Numbered from the stretch's first letter, positions 39,362-54,927 are shown. The stretch is DNA of 64,000 nucleotides from Panonychus citri (GCF_014898815.1 NW_026515455.1:806001-870000), one strand, 5' to 3'. Notes: a model not told the origin generated them from the letters alone. Numbers and translations are program-made.

Positions 39362-42129
39362 GTAAGTGTCTTAATTGAATCTATTTCCACCCCCGTCAAT
39401 TATCAGTAATCAAAGCAATTAGTTAATTGTTTCCAATCATAATGGTACCAAATTACCCGGATGTTATCATGTTCCCTTGTTGATGTTGGATTTTTTTTTT
39501 ACTTCATCATTTACTTACATTGATTTTTTATCATTGTGAGTTTCAGGATTCATTGTTTAATCATCCTCATCATTTATCCTCCTCCTCCATATCCTCCTAC
39601 ATCATATATTGTGTCATTTTGATGATGAGGATGATCAGTGCGATACAATATCATCAAATTAAAGTCAAATTAATTGGGATAATTGTTAATCTTGTTTTAA
39701 GGTTCAATGAGTTTTAATAATACCGGTGACATTTTCTCTTGATTATTACAGTTACTTAATTACAGTTGATTCTTATTAGTGATACAATTCAATCAGATTG
39801 ATTATTATATTTCCACCAGCAACCTTAGAGTTGGTTGATTACATCTTGATTAACAATCAATTTTTGATTGTGAAAATATGATTAGATTTTTTTTTCTCAA
39901 TCTCTCTTATCCAAATTGTTATATTGTTGTGATAAAAGGTAAAACCTTCAACAATTAGATTTCAATTAGATTTGATTGTTAATTGGTTTTCACTTTGATA
40001 AATAATACAATTGTATAAGTCCAAGTAAAATCAACTTGACCTTAACCTGACATATTAAGATTATGATAAATCAACAACAATCAAATCTAATTGTTACATA
40101 AATAGTTAGATTAATATTATCATTTCTGGGTGGAGTGAAGTAATCAACTTGATCCAAATTGATTGACAATCTTGATTAACTTTTTAATTGTGACCATTAC
40201 ACTTGAAATGATTAAATAATTTTCTCTCTCTCTTCACAATTCAATTGATTTTCAAGCTTAATTGTAATTCTGATTAATTTAACCTTTCACTTTAATCACG
40301 AATCGTTGATTGTACTCAATTATTAACAATATATTACTTTTTATTATCATTTGTTTCAGTGAGAAATGAATGAAATTTATAAATTGTTAGGTATTAGTTA
40401 AATCAATTGAAAAATTGAGTTAATTAATCACAAGGAAAATCAGAGAGCGTTAATTATAATAAGCAATTGATAAATTCATCACTGAGCTTTTAAAGTTAAT
40501 ATTATCTTTCAATGTCATTTCCATTGATGTGAAAAGTGATGAGGATGCTAACAAAATTGTCCAGTAACTTGAATATCAGTTGAATAGGAACAAAAAACTC
40601 AACGATGATTTTATTTTTAGGCGAAATCATTAATCAAAATTAAAAGTTAAGTGATTGTCTCATGGCAAACATTTAAATTGCTCATAGGAAATCACGTTAA
40701 TCATTTGAAAAAGTGAAACATGAGATGAAAAATAAATCAATGGTTAAAATTAATCACGTTAATTGGTGGATAATTTATTTTTATACATCTCCAACAATTA
40801 ACTTTTTCCAACACAGTTAAGCAGTTAATCAAGTTCATTGTAACAATTTGAGCTTCACTTGATTTGTATTAATTGTGTAATCGTTATTGAAACTGTAATA
40901 TTGATCATCTTTTTGTATTAAAATCATTGCTACTCAATTTTATTCAATTGTTGCATTTGCTGGTTGATTGTTTCATCTTGAAATTGTATTGATTATCATA
41001 ATCAATTGGTGTATCGATTATCAACTTTCATTGTTGATTGATTAAATCATCTGATTGTATTCAGCTTGAGTTAACAATCACAAGGATAATCACTCAAAGT
41101 GTTGATATTTTGTCAACATTTTTTTTTGTCGTTTAAGATTAAAGTTTGTCTTTGAGATGATGATGATTAGAAATCAAGATTAATAATGAAAAAAAAAGAT
41201 TCTCTCTCATCTCCTATGGATGAATAATGGAAGATGAAGTTATGAAGATGAGGATGGAATTCAATTTTGAGAGATAATCAGTTGCAAGATAATCACATTT
41301 TGTCAATATTATCATTGCTTAGAATTCATGGAATCAGAAAGAATAAGGAATTAATAATAATAACAGAGAATAGTTCTGAGAGTCTCATGATTGTTCATCA
41401 AGTTGAATTTTCTATTGATGACAGATCATCTTTTCTTTCACCTTTTTATATTTCCATTTTTTCTTCTTTTTCTCAACAACATGATAGATAAAAATAACTT
41501 TCACCCTGAAAAGAATGAGAAAGAAATTGTATCACTTTCATCAATCGTAACAAGGAATCCAATTCAATATTCAAAAGGGAAAAATAAAAACTCAACTCCA
41601 ATGTTTATCCTTCCTATTTTCACCATAAAGGTTATATAACATTCATGATGATTCCTTAAGAAAATCATCTCAATATCATCAATTTGTATCAAAACACTGA
41701 GATTGTTTTCACTTCTCTTCCTCCCATTTACCATCATCATCATCACAATCATTTGTTTTCAACTTATATTCAACTCTCAACTTCATCCCACCCACTCCGC
41801 CTTCATCACCTCCTCTTCCCACCACAAAATTAAAACAACAACGAGAGAGAGATACAAAAAAGAGTATCATTAGGATAGAGGAAAAAAGAAACATTATCTT
41901 CCCTTTGTCTTCATCTTTCTCACTTCATCTTCTTGCCTCATTACACAAGAAATAAAATCCTTTACCTATCACGATGATAACTAAGAGTAAAAACAAAGAC
42001 AAGATAAAAAGAAGATGACAATTCAATTCATCTTATCATTAGTTATATTTATAAACAATCAGAAACTGATGATAACCCTTAAAGTATAAGTATATAAAGA
42101 TCCAGGGGAGAAACAGTTAGAGAGAAATG

Positions 42130-42165
42130 AAAAAGTTCCAAGTTATCCTGATCTTGGAACTTTTT
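42130..42165. repeat. Perfect 13-bp inverted repeat, 10-base loop
   Basis: AAAAAGTTCCAAG (42130-42142) and CTTGGAACTTTTT (42153-42165) flank TTATCCTGAT. Similarity continues outward to ATGAAA/TTTCAT with a two-base length difference. In RNA it would form a stable hairpin. It is a GTTCC variant of the dispersed GTTCT motif. Confidence 0.92.
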
Positions 42166-43539
42166 TTCATCACCAAGTAACAATAATAATCATTTTAATT
42201 TGGTGATTTTTTCTCCATCTCCTTCACCTGATCATCCTCAACCGGTATCTACTTACATAAATATATTTTTTTCCAATTCTCTCTCAATGATGAGGATAAT
42301 CATTGTAATACTTATTTGACTAGCAACTAATTGAACAACTATATCATCATGATGAGCATCAACTCTCTCAATGTAATTAAATATACAAGTTGTTCTATTT
42401 ATTTAATGTTAATTCAAAGTACAAATAGAAGACAAAGTTCTAGTTAATTATCTTTACATCTTAATAATCATCACACATACAAGATGATAGACCCACTCTT
42501 CAATATCCACTCTACATAATTCCCCTCTCTCTCTCTCTCTCTCTGATTAAAATGCTTATTAAAAGATGAAAACTGTTATCCAAACATGATAATGTTTATC
42601 GATCAACTTTATTCATATTCTTGATTCACTTTCCATCATGATGATGAATCTGATTCTCCCATTGATAACTAGAAAGTTCATTGATTCAGTTACTATTATC
42701 ACCATCATTATGCATGTGAATGATAAGATAAAATAACCTGAGGCATTTTCCTTTCCCTTGTAAATAATAATAATAATAATAAGTCTTTAGAAGAAGAAGA
42801 AAAAAAAAGTTTTCTATGTTTAATTTAATTCCATTAATGAGTAAATACTATGAATTAACTTTAATTGTTATTCGGATGGAGAAGGAAAAAAATTACTATT
42901 GACATTTTCACCCAACAAGCAAATTAACCAACACCAATGCTGGAGATTAATTTTATCACTTTAATTGTTGGAAATATAGTTAACCAGCTAATTGTTGATC
43001 CAATTCAGGAAGATATAATCAGTTTTGATTATCGGCGCGATTATCATGTTGTGGTTTCTGTTCATGTTTTCATGTGACGATTTTTTTATAATGTTATTGC
43101 AAATAGATTGTTACTTTTTTCAATATAAAAAAGTCTCTGATATTTGTATGGATGAGGATGAGGATGAAATGTGATATTGGATAAAGGGATAAATATCAAA
43201 CTGCTTCTGGTCAAGAAGCAATAAAGATGAAATAAGGTCTCAATAAAATTACTGTTAGTAAATATCTTATATAAGTTAATGGTCAATTCACATGGGAAAA
43301 TGTCCACTTGGCTTTTTATAACTTTAACCATGATAATGGTGATTTCGTTATTTAAACAGTTAACACAGAGAATCAGAATCATGAGAGATGAGAAGGTGAA
43401 AAGAGAAAATCGAAAAGATAAACTTGGAAAGTTGAGTTTTCTTAATAAAGGAAAAGTTTCAAGAGAAAAGTGTTATAAGAGATTGAGGTTAGTTACCATG
43501 GAAAATTGGAGCTTTAATAATAAGAGTGAATCAGTTATT

Positions 43540-43541
<2 letters not shown>

Positions 43542-43577
<36 letters not shown>
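43542..43577. repeat. (AG)18 microsatellite
   Basis: AG/GA array in intron 2. It lies inside a 115-codon open frame that is otherwise unconvincing. Confidence 0.94.
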
Positions 43578-43580
<3 letters not shown>

Positions 43581-44467
43581 AAGGTCAGTTGTGGGTGGAC
43601 AAGGGATAGAAAGTGAGGAGGCTTGATTATTATCATGAGTGTGAGATTATAAGGTGAAGATAAGATTGACCCCTTTAAGTTGATAGGGATTGATGAAATT
43701 GTTCAGGTTGATTGGAGATACGATAAGTTATTGTAACATTTAATCTTAGGAATATGTTGATGAAAATCAATGAATCCTACGTTAGATTATCATCATCATT
43801 GTTATTATTTAGTGGGTGGTTATGATAGAGAGAGAGAGAAGATGAAAGATGATAAGTGATGAAGATAAAGTTAATCAAATGATTGAAGGTTTAAGTCAAA
43901 GCGATTTGCTTACTTTTGGTTTTATTGTGTGAAAATGGGAAACTTTATCTCCATCATCAGAATCCATTCATAGGAAAACTATTTGTTTTATAATATGATT
44001 ACAATTCCTAATTCAAGATTCAGATTTCCCTGAATAAACATTCACAATCCCATGTGCAAAGTAACCACTTGCATTTGATACCAGAAGTACCAACACCATT
44101 GTATCAATAATCTCATCAATCTGTCCACCATTGGTCACCCAACTTTTAGCTTTTTTCTCCTCGTTACTTCCGATTTCCGGTTAGAACTTTTCTCCCTCTT
44201 TCTTCTATTGTTTATCAAGCATCTGTCTTTATTTCCGTATCCGGTTCCATGTGTGATTCAGATTGTTTAAGAAAAACAATGTTTTCTTATTGTGAAATTC
44301 ATCGATAAGATAAGACAAAGATAAAATCTCTCCTCGAATTTACATCTTTATCTCTTTACATTATCATCTTCATCATCTATTTCTGGATTCATCATTTCAT
44401 TGAATCACTTTCATCACCTTCCATTGTTTTCAGAAGGTTATCATCTTCCTTTCTCATTGTTGAAAAG

Positions 44468-44493
44468 GAGAGAGAGAGAGAGAGAGAGAGAGA
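44468..44493. repeat. (AG)13 microsatellite
   Basis: Uninterrupted AG array in intron 2, just before an AATTAA-rich segment. Confidence 0.94.
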
Positions 44494-46779
44494 CAATCAT
44501 CTCCATCATCAGGTTTGTTGAACTACCGATTTGACTTGCAAGCTATTTAATCAACAACGATTAACTTAATTGTTAAACTTTTCGTTTTAATTATTTTTCT
44601 ATCTTCATTTTTATTAATCGTTGAGAAGTTGAAAGTTAATTGTTTCTACTCTTAATCGTTAGCAGAATCGTGATTAACTTATAATCATTTATCATAGAGT
44701 TTCTCAGATTTTAATAAAGGTTAAAACTTTAATTCTCAAACTTTTCCAACTGAATCAACATTGATTATCATGGTAATTGATTGCGATATTATTGTAAATT
44801 GTTTGCTGTTACCATTGAAACTAATTTACACAATCGTAACGTAAGGTTAACATTATGAGTTATGGTTAAATTTGATTGTGTGAGTGTATTGAATCAAAGC
44901 GAGAGAATTAACTTTAATTCTGATAATAATTCAATTGCTTGATAATATATTAATTTACAACGTGATTTTCAGCCTACATAAACTTAACCATGATAAATTT
45001 CAAGCTCAAATTCATTGAGATAGTTATGATTATGATTATTATTTATTATCTAACCAGAAAAAAGTATCAGATGATAAAGGTGAGCAAAAAAAAACAAGAT
45101 TTCTTAGTATTATCTGTGGTGAGAAAAAGGAAAGGAAAAAAACTATTACTGTTTTCATGATGATAATTCAATATTATCGTCAGAAAATTATCTGAATTAT
45201 TATTTACTTGATAATCATCAAGAATGAATCACGTTGATTCAATAAGTTAATCAATCTTATTATATCAAATTATCTGATTAGGTTTCCAAATCATTCTCAA
45301 TGAATAGAGAAGCTCAGAAAGGAGCAAGGGGAGAAAGTTGTAATAATCATGAGAAGCTCAATGAATCTTATCGATTCAGAACTTTTTGTTTTGGACTAAA
45401 AGTTGTCATCGATTTTTACTCGAGATACTTTGTCACAACTTAATCAAATATCGTTGACAAACAGTTGATTATTTGTTTCAATTTGATTCAGAAGATTATT
45501 GTTATTATTATTGTGTCGATGGTGAAAATTTTGAATGAAGGTAATTATTCAGATTCGTTCATGATTGAATTCTGTTGGAATTGTTGTAAATTCTTTTGCA
45601 AATATTTGAAACATTTACATGAAATTTGATGAAGAGAAAGTTATTTGAAACTGAATGAGAAAGTAGTGGAAAAAAATGATAATAATAAACGAGTTGAACA
45701 AATAAGTTCCCAAATTTTCATGGAAATTGGTGAATAGCGAATCAGGTAAGAATAATTTAAATATCATTTACGAAATGAATTTTTGTTTACACTTAACTTT
45801 TATCTCGAACTCTATTTTTTTTGATAGAACTTAGAACTGAAAAAGTTCTTGATTATATTGAATTTTCACAATTGTACCATGAAAAGAATGAGAAATACAG
45901 TCAAGTTTCATGAAATCCTGGAGTTTATCAGAATCTCATTTTATGGTAATCAAAACAATTCATTGAGAAACTTTTGTTTCCACTCACAAGTTTATCCTCT
46001 TATTTTGTTCCCAATCATATTTACATTGTCACTCTCACCATGAAATTCATGATGATGATGAGCATTTGTGTTATCCACCATGAGATTGAAAACAAAACCT
46101 CAAAATGCAAATGAAAAGCAAACGATTTATTAATCATCTCCTGAAGCAAGAAAACCGAATCAAAAGTATCAACAACTAGTTTTTTGCAAACTTCATTTTG
46201 ATATAAGTTCAGAGTTTACAATCTATTCCTTTGCATCATGATGATAACTCAATTTTAATACTGCAAAGGTGGAAGAATAATATTTTTTCAAAGAAGAAGA
46301 AAACTTCATACAAGGGACGAAGAAAAAAAACCTTAGGCCTTTGCAGAAATGCAAATTCAACAGAGAAACAAGCAAATGATAAGATTGGAGAGAGAGAGAG
46401 AGAAATGATGTTGATACAAGCGGATGAAGATCTGACATGGAGTAAGGAAGCAAAGTTAAGATGCTTTTGTTTGCATTTAATTTTACTCCTTTTACTTATA
46501 TTCTCAATATTCATCATCATCATCATCAAGAATCATCATCGTCTAAATATTATCATGAGTCTTTTGCAAATGATATTATCCTTATTCAGGGAGCAAACTA
46601 TTGTTGTTCATGTAGACATAGTGAAGGAAGATGAAAAAAACTTGATGAAAGCTTTTTCTAAGGAAAATGTAGTTGCTCAGCTAACTGTAAATAAGTGTTT
46701 GTCTCTCTCATTGTTTTTTTTGAATATCAAATGATGATGATGAAAAAAACGAAACATACAAAGGAGAAGACTAGAACTC

Positions 46780-46792
46780 GAGAGAGAGAGAG

Positions 46793-46849
<57 letters not shown>
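46780..46849. repeat. (AG)35 microsatellite with one C interruption
   Basis: About 70 bases of AG with a single GCG interruption near 46794; the longest dinucleotide array in the window. Confidence 0.96.
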
Positions 46850-46853
<4 letters not shown>

Positions 46854-47758
46854 GAGGAAAAATGCAAAATCTACATTGAAGTTACATTGGAAAATTAAAT
46901 TAATTTGAGCTCAACTTTTTTTCACTTTCAACTTTGAAATATTAGAGATTCAAAGGAAGTGACATTGAGAAAAATAATATTAAGATTGTGAGTAAGAAAA
47001 AGTTGCTGATACTTTGCAAGAAAATAGTGAAATAAGTGTTGATAACAAAGAACAGAACAAAAAAACAACATAAATCATAACTAATTTTAATGATATTACT
47101 AATAATCATGATGCTATTATTACATGAGTTCCAAGTTGATCTTTGAATCCTTTTTTTACTTTTCTCGAGTGACACTTGGATGAATTTGAACTTTTCAATG
47201 TCAACTTTCATTCAATTTGCAAAGGCAAACAATTAACTTAACTTACCTTTCGTTTTGTTGTAATAATCTCAAGGCTTTGATTAACTTTGTTTTTAACTTT
47301 TAAGCTTAAATGTCAATCTTATTGTCGTTTAATTTGATTTTGTAAATTGACAAATTACTTTGGCCATTGCAGTTCATCTTAAGATGCTTTATTCTTGAAT
47401 TCATGATAATATTTCTGAATGAAACATGATGATGGAAAATGCTTCTTCCATTTCCTTTGCCATTGTTGTTGTTGATATCACATCGTAAATATCAACAACA
47501 ATACAAAAGGAAATTCACTCGACAAATTGACATGAAAATTCAACATGATTTCGGCTAAAAGTTCAGTGTAATTGTTAAATATTAGATGAGAATCGAGATT
47601 GAGAGAGAGAGAGAAAGATCTTATTTCTTCTATCATGTTTAATATGAATTATTAGTTTGGACAAAATATTCGATAATCTTTGTGAATCTATTTGTTGACT
47701 CTATTGTTTTTCTGTTTGTTTATTTCATCAATTTTTCCATGAAAAAGTCAATGTAACC

Positions 47759-47778
47759 TCTGAACTGAACTGAACTGA
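47759..47778. repeat. Short CTGAA/GAACT pentamer array
   Basis: Just over three copies of a CTGAA unit, a repeat class otherwise rare here. Confidence 0.8.
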
Positions 47779-48805
47779 TTTTGCATCTCTTTGAATCAAA
47801 TCAAATTCATTTTTGATTTTTTGCTTTACTCCCAATTCCCTTTGCAAATGCTGATACAATCTCATTGCAATTGATATTTTTACCTTATCATGTTTGCATT
47901 AATCTTTTATCATCATAATCTTTTTGTTTCTATTATTTTCCTGTTTACATCTATTGTTTCATTCATGAGATACGATTAGACAATGATGAAGATGGAAAAG
48001 AATAGAAAAAAACTGAAAAATATCTCGAAATCATAGTAACTCAACTTTTCTCTTGACTGATTCCAATTCTCTAAATGTTGTTGGAACTTTTTTCCTCCGC
48101 TGTTTACAGTCAACATGACAATCAGTAGATTCTACCATTAGAAGAGACAAAGGGATTTTCATGATATTACATCAGAATTTTTTTTTCTTCTTCGGAAAAT
48201 TTTCTTCTCCATAGCTATGTGGTTTCCGATCCCATGTTTAAGATAATTTGCATGGTGAAAAAAGGAAGAAGAATAAAAAAAATTCAAAGAAACTCAGTTG
48301 AGTTGCAAAGGTGAAATTATATTCAGATTCTATTCTAATTCAAATTGTTTCAACTTTCAGGGTGTTAACTTGAGGTTGATTGTTGTTTCCATGGGTAATG
48401 ATGTGAACTGAATATTCATTTCTAATGTCAAATTAAATTAGATTACAATTAGAAAGATACAAAAATAAGAGCGGGAAAAAAATGGCGTAACAATTAACAA
48501 AGGGAAATGATAACATGTCAACATGAACTGTTTTCAACATGATAATTTTCACATCTTGAAAGTTCAAGGAAAACATGATAAATATAATTCAGACGTGAAT
48601 GATAATATTTTAACTAACTTTCAACTAATTGCTGTTAAGTGTTGGAAACCCAAAATAATCAAAATGATAATATAAACATTGTCTTAACCATTCATTATCT
48701 TCAAGTGAACATGATAACAATGAACTTTTTTCATGTAAGACAATCAACTTCTTTCTCTTTCTTTTCTCTATTCTCTCTCTTTCTTATCATCATAGTCTTT
48801 TTATA

Positions 48806-48825
48806 AACACACACACACACACACA
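48806..48825. repeat. (AC)10 microsatellite
   Basis: The longest AC array in the window; AC runs are much rarer here than AG/CT runs. Confidence 0.93.
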
Positions 48826-49803
48826 ACCACTCTCTCTCTCTTTCTTTCATGTTCTTATCCTCATCCTCCATCATCATATTATTTTTTTGCAAGAACAAGA
48901 GAAAAAAGTTTGATTCTTTCATGAAAATGTGTTGATGATTCTGAAAGAAAATCAAACAATTGAACTTTTTTACACTCTCCAAATGTTATCATGGTTAAAA
49001 AAAGCTCATCACACTCGGACACCCTGTAAAATCATCTCTCTCACACATACACACAGTTCCTCCGAATCTATTTTTTCATCTTCATCATCTCTTCCTCTTG
49101 GATAAAAACAGAGTTTCTTTTGTATCTCTTTTAATGACATTTCCATTGTTTTCAAGTTTCTATTTCTTCATTTCCTCATCATCTCTCCATGTCCAGAGCT
49201 TCTCTGTTACACCAGAATCTTTCCCTCTAGTTATCAAATTAAAATGAATTCACTCTGAACTCTTTCCTTCTCATTTTCCAATATCAAAGTAACACTAGAA
49301 GATGAAGTTTAATCCTCTCTCAAGATGATAAACTTGTTAAGTTCACACTTTTATCTTGTAATTTTGTTATCATCTTATTTCATCTTCACTGTCTCTTCAA
49401 TATCTTCAGTTATCATTATTTTCATTTGAAATTCCCATGAAAATGATTGACCACTGACCAGTGTTACTCGGCTCTCTCTCTCTAAAAATAAATAAAATGA
49501 ACAAACATCTTAGATCCAAAAATCGACGAAATAAAATTACACAGAAAAACTTTTTCCTTAATTTGAGTTGCAATATTTACTCAACATGAACTTTTTTCTT
49601 CTTCTTCTCCATTCCCAGTATTTCATTCCAGAATTTTCAGTTATCACTATTCAATCATAAAGATTATATTTCTCCTCATGGTTGGTCATTTCTTCACTCA
49701 ACTCATCTTCTTCATCTGTTGTCACCTTTTGGTAACCTCATAAGAATCTTTCATATCGGTTATTTTTTTACTCTCGTTCTATTGTTTACCTGTAAAAATA
49801 ATA

Positions 49804-49824
49804 GAAAAGAAAAGAAAAGAAAAA
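49804..49824. repeat. (AAAAG)4 array
   Basis: Four tandem AAAAG units in intron 2. Confidence 0.85.
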
Positions 49825-50132
49825 CATGTAACTGATTCAGGATAAGAATCAATCAATTCTTACTTTTTTCTCATCAAATTAGACGCTCAATAAACTCGCT
49901 TTATCTTTTTTTTCAGACTTTCATCTCAATCTATCCATTCATCTTACCTTGAATTCACCCATATCTTTATCCATCATCATCTTCCTCCGAATCATCCTCT
50001 GTTTATCTTACCGAGTCTCCACATGAGAGATTGTCATCTACATTTACCATTTGTAATAGAATGAGGAATATTTATCTTCCCTTTCAGAACTTTCATCTTT
50101 CTTATCCTCATCATTTTCTGTACTTTTTTTCA

Positions 50133-50155
50133 TCTCTCTCTCTCTCTCTCTCTCT
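50133..50155. repeat. (CT)11 microsatellite
   Basis: Uninterrupted CT array in intron 2. Confidence 0.94.
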
Positions 50156-53100
50156 AATAATTCATTTACAATCAATAGCAACACTTACAGAAAATGAAGT
50201 AGAAGAAAAAAAACCAAGAAATCTTATCAATTCCATGTGACCTTAACCTTTACTTATAACTGAATCTCATGAGGCTCAGATTCTTGATTTCATGATGAGC
50301 AACAAACAAGATTCAATATCAGACAATGAACACACACACAATACAGAAAAATAACATTTCCATTCAACTTGTTTCTCTCAATATTATCACCAAGTTGATT
50401 ATTACTCTTGATTCTGAACAGAATGTATCACAATCATGTAACCCTATTCAGAGATTTATTTCAATCTAATCCCATATCATTAAAAGGGAAACAAAATGAG
50501 ACAGGAAGTTTAATAAGGGAAGAGAAAAAAAGAAAATTCTTTCATGATGAATCAGGATAAATAACCAAGTGATTAGATTATCTATTTGCTTATGACCATC
50601 ATTAATTTCATGATAATTTCATGAGAATAAAAGTAGAATAGTGTAAAGAAAAGTTTAAACTGAAAAATCAATCGGAATCGATAAGAAAACTTTTTGAAAA
50701 AGATTAAGATATAATTTCAATGATAATTACCTGATTAACTTTGGATTCAGTAAATGAACTTATCACCATCATTACAGAATATAAATGATGAAGATGAGCA
50801 TCAAGTTAATCATCATCTTTTAAGAAGATAATTTCATCATCTTTTTTTCCTTCGAATAGAGAATCAAATGTTTCTTGATATGGTTAAGATTAACAATCGT
50901 TCATCATAATGATGACAGGAGAGAGAGAAGATAAAAACAGAGAGAGGGAGAGAGAGAGAGAGAGAGAGAAGATGAAGATAAAATTGATGGAGAATTTAAA
51001 ATCAATCAAGAATAAGGTGTTGACTGATGATGGAGAAGATGAAAAGTTGAAATAGCAAAAAGATGAACAATTTTCTTCTCAAATATTAAAGATAAAGATT
51101 GATCAGAATGATTTTATGAGGATGATGAAGATAATGATGATGGTTAAGGTAAGAAGCTGATGATGAGGATGAAAGTGATTATCCATTTTGTAAGATCATT
51201 TGATTGACCATCAGCGTTGAAATTAAAACAAAATTGGATGAAAAAGTTTATCTCTTGTAACAATGGAAAAATTATCTAATATTAACAACAACCAATTCTC
51301 AACTGAATAACAGATTAATGTTAATCCGATGAGAATGGATAAGTTTCATCATGATAACCGTAATTAATCAATCGACTCTGATGCTTCTTCATCAGCATCA
51401 ATCAGATTTATCAGAACTTTTTTGTTTCTTTCTTTTCTTTGTTTGTAAACTGATAGTTGAGTTTCAATAAAAAGGGATTGGCTTTTTGACAGAAATATAG
51501 AAATGGAGATAAAATATTTCTCTATGGTAATAATAATTATGGAAGAATATTTTTTCCTCTTATCATCTAAATGCTAACAAGTTGATATCATGAAATTCAC
51601 ACCAATAGATTCAGAATTTCAGGATAATTTTATCATCAATCTTCACTTTTATTTCGCAGAAAAATGTGATGAACTTGCTCATGATCTTGACCAGTGAATT
51701 AATCAACTTTCTTTACTTTTTTACCCTCAATCATATTGGTCAGTTTCTTGTAATTCATTCAATCAAGTGTCAACTTTACGTTTCCTGTTGAACTTTCTCC
51801 CTGATCTCAGATATTAATGTTGAGGTGACTTGTAACCTGAATTTCATGATAAAATTTAATCTCATGTTAGTCTAGTCTCATGATAAGTTCATTCCGCGTT
51901 TCCTTAGTTGATTCCTCTTTTCTTTCTGGGGTCATTTCAATTTCATATTTGATATTTTTTTCTGCTTAACAAGCATCTTGTTCATATCCGATAAATATTG
52001 ACAAGATTGATTCTCAATTCTGAAGCAATTTTTTCCTGGATGAAAATTCTGAGAATCAACTGAATCATTTCTGATCAATTGTAGACTACAACTTTTTTTT
52101 CTGCGCTTTTTTAATTGAGATGAAAATTTCCCTCAATAATTTACACAACTATTATGGTGATGATGATGATGATGGTGATACACTTTCCGCCTTCTTATCA
52201 TTTTTCTGACAGAGATGAAGTTGATGAGGATGCTCAGAGATGATGATGAAGCTTGACTGATGTGATTGTCATGTTATCAGGACAACCAGGGCCCATGAAT
52301 GGTGTAAATATTTCACTCTCCAATCTTAAATTGAGAAATCATTTTATTACGTTAAAAGATGATGATACATGATGATGAATTGAAATTGGATGAGAGAGTA
52401 AAAATGGTTCATGATAATGAAGATGATAATCATTTCGGAGACATGATTAAAGATGATGATGATAATCAGAGGATGGAAATGTTGATTTTCATAATGATAA
52501 TCAGAAAAGGATAACAAAAAAGGGGGCGAGGGAGAAGATGGATGAAGGAAAGATGAGGATAAATCTTATACACAAATAAGATGAAGATGAAGTTAGACAT
52601 CCAAATGATGATAAGAAGAAGAGATAAACCTGAGAAAGGAAAACAAGATGAAGATAAGATGATGAGGATGTTTTGAGATGCTCACTCTGTCTTTCTGCTC
52701 TTTTTTTTATCATCCTCGGAATTTGATAGAGCTTCAGATTCCAAAATAATACTTTTTCTCCCCTGGATCAATGTTCATCATTTCAGAATTTGAGGTTTTT
52801 ACTCCATCTTCATCATCTTTTTTCCTCTTCCTCTGGAAGATGGAAAAAATTTCGCTCTCTCTCTCTCTATCTCTCTTATATTTCTACCGAGTATGACAAG
52901 AATCTGATTAGGATGATGAAGATGATAAAGATGATGATGAGAAACATCTTTCTCGATATAATTCAAACCATCATGTCAATCATGTTTCAAATTGAAAGCA
53001 AAACTTTATCATCATCATCATCATTGAATGTAAGAGAGAAAGAGTAAAAGAAGGAGAAAAATTTTTCATTCTCTTTTCTTTGATTTTCACTTTTCTAGCA

Positions 53101-54927
53101 TCATCATCAACACCTCGCCCCATTATCATCCGCATCTTCATCCGTAGAATCAGTTATCATCAATTGCATTAAAGTATATCAATAATCGCAAGATATACAA
53201 CATAAAAGAAGAAGAAAAATAAAAGTTCACCAAGCATCAATTTCATGATAAAACATGATGCTGATTCAATAGGAACCATGAACTGTTTCCAAGAGATAAA
53301 CATTTACAACTATCAACTTGTGATTGATAAAAAACTTTACCAACAATCAGTCTTTGCCTCTCCTCCTCCTCCTCCTCCTGTAACTTTGCTTGAAAAAAAC
53401 CCACCCTGGTTTCATCATCATGATTACCGATCTGAACAACATGAACTTTTTTCCATCATTGTTTATTATCAGGCTCATGAAACGATAATAATAATGCAAA
53501 TACTTGAAGAGGAAAAAAAGTAAAATCTATTCTCAAGATTAATCAGATTTTTTTTCTTACTACTTTTCAGTTTCAGTTACAAGCTGAGTTTTATTTTTTC
53601 ACTCACTCTTCTGAAACATTATCATGTTCCCCATGTTTTTCATCATGAAATATCATTGAAATATATGCTAATGTAACAATGAACACATGATAACCTAGGA
53701 ATAAGATAAGAATCAGAAATAAAACGAAAATGAGAGAGAAAATTTCGGTTTATCTCTTTTCCTGTTTTTCTTTCTCATTGAAAAACAAACTCCAAGTGTA
53801 ACAGGATAACATGGGCTCTGAATTTTATCAGAATTCTGTCAATTTTATCACCAATGATTTCTATTATCACCTTGATTCTTTCTCCCTGTCGAGATTTCTC
53901 AGTCAGAACTTTTCCTTCATCATGTTATCGTTATAAAAATTATCTCTCCAATATATATTATGTTAATATTCATCATGATGAAAGTAACAACGAAAACATT
54001 AGGTTTGATTGAATAGAAAGTGTTGAATATGAATATTATATACACTGAATTTCAGGGTAAAAAATAAAGAGGGAGAGGCAGAATTGAGCATAACTTATTC
54101 CCTGTGGGTATTCATCATCAGACTAAAATGTTAAACATGATGAGTTGTGATAATTTTCACCTGAATTTTGATAACAACAATTCTTGATATTATTATTCAT
54201 GACGAAAGACAATTTTGTTATTAACTATCATTCTGATTACTATCAAACATTATCGTTATCAAGATAATTATTGTTTCCAAAGATAAACATTATATATTTC
54301 ATTTCAAATGTTCCCATGAGATTTCATGATAAAAGTTGAACAAAAATTGTTGAAACCCGATTGACATTGTCAATTTGTAACAGTTACAATAATTGTTACT
54401 TTCTCATCACCTTTGAGATTAGATGATATATAAAATTGTTAACTTTAATTGTTGATAATAAATTGTTAATCTCTCCTGATAATTAGTAATCTTTGATTTC
54501 TTTTCATTAACTTTTGGGTTTATAATGTTAATCTTCAGGTAAATTTGGGTAACATGATTGGGTTTCAATCTTTTCATAGATTAAAGGATTTAAATTAGTG
54601 ATTAGTTTTTCGAGTAACGGAATAAATTAGATTTGATTGTTTTAGAGGATTAGGTTAATCATCTGGTTTGAGATTAAAAGGTTAATCATGTTACCAGGAT
54701 AATGTGAACCTTATCCTTTGATTGTTTGTGATTAGATTTGATTTTGTTTCTCGATCCATCCTTGATTGCGATTCGATGACCTTTCAAGTTCGAGTAGCCA
54801 TAAGTTTTATGCTTGTTACTATTATTGGTCTTGTATTTTTTACCTAATCCAGTGAAAAGTAAGAGTAAGAAAAGGTTAGATTATTAATCAACTAAGAGAT
54901 TAAGAGGATTAAAGGTAAATAAAAAAT

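Noticed and set aside
43279..43626. 115-codon plus-strand ORF
   Set aside because: About a tenth of it is an ERERER run from the AG array; the rest is Lys/Arg-rich with no family features. It lies in intron 2 of a well-supported gene.
46231..46734. 167-codon plus-strand ORF with a hydrophobic Leu/Ile segment
   Set aside because: Composed of AG/CT, GAT and A-rich repeat readings, overlaps an equally long antisense ORF, has no coherent domain and no homology that I recognise.
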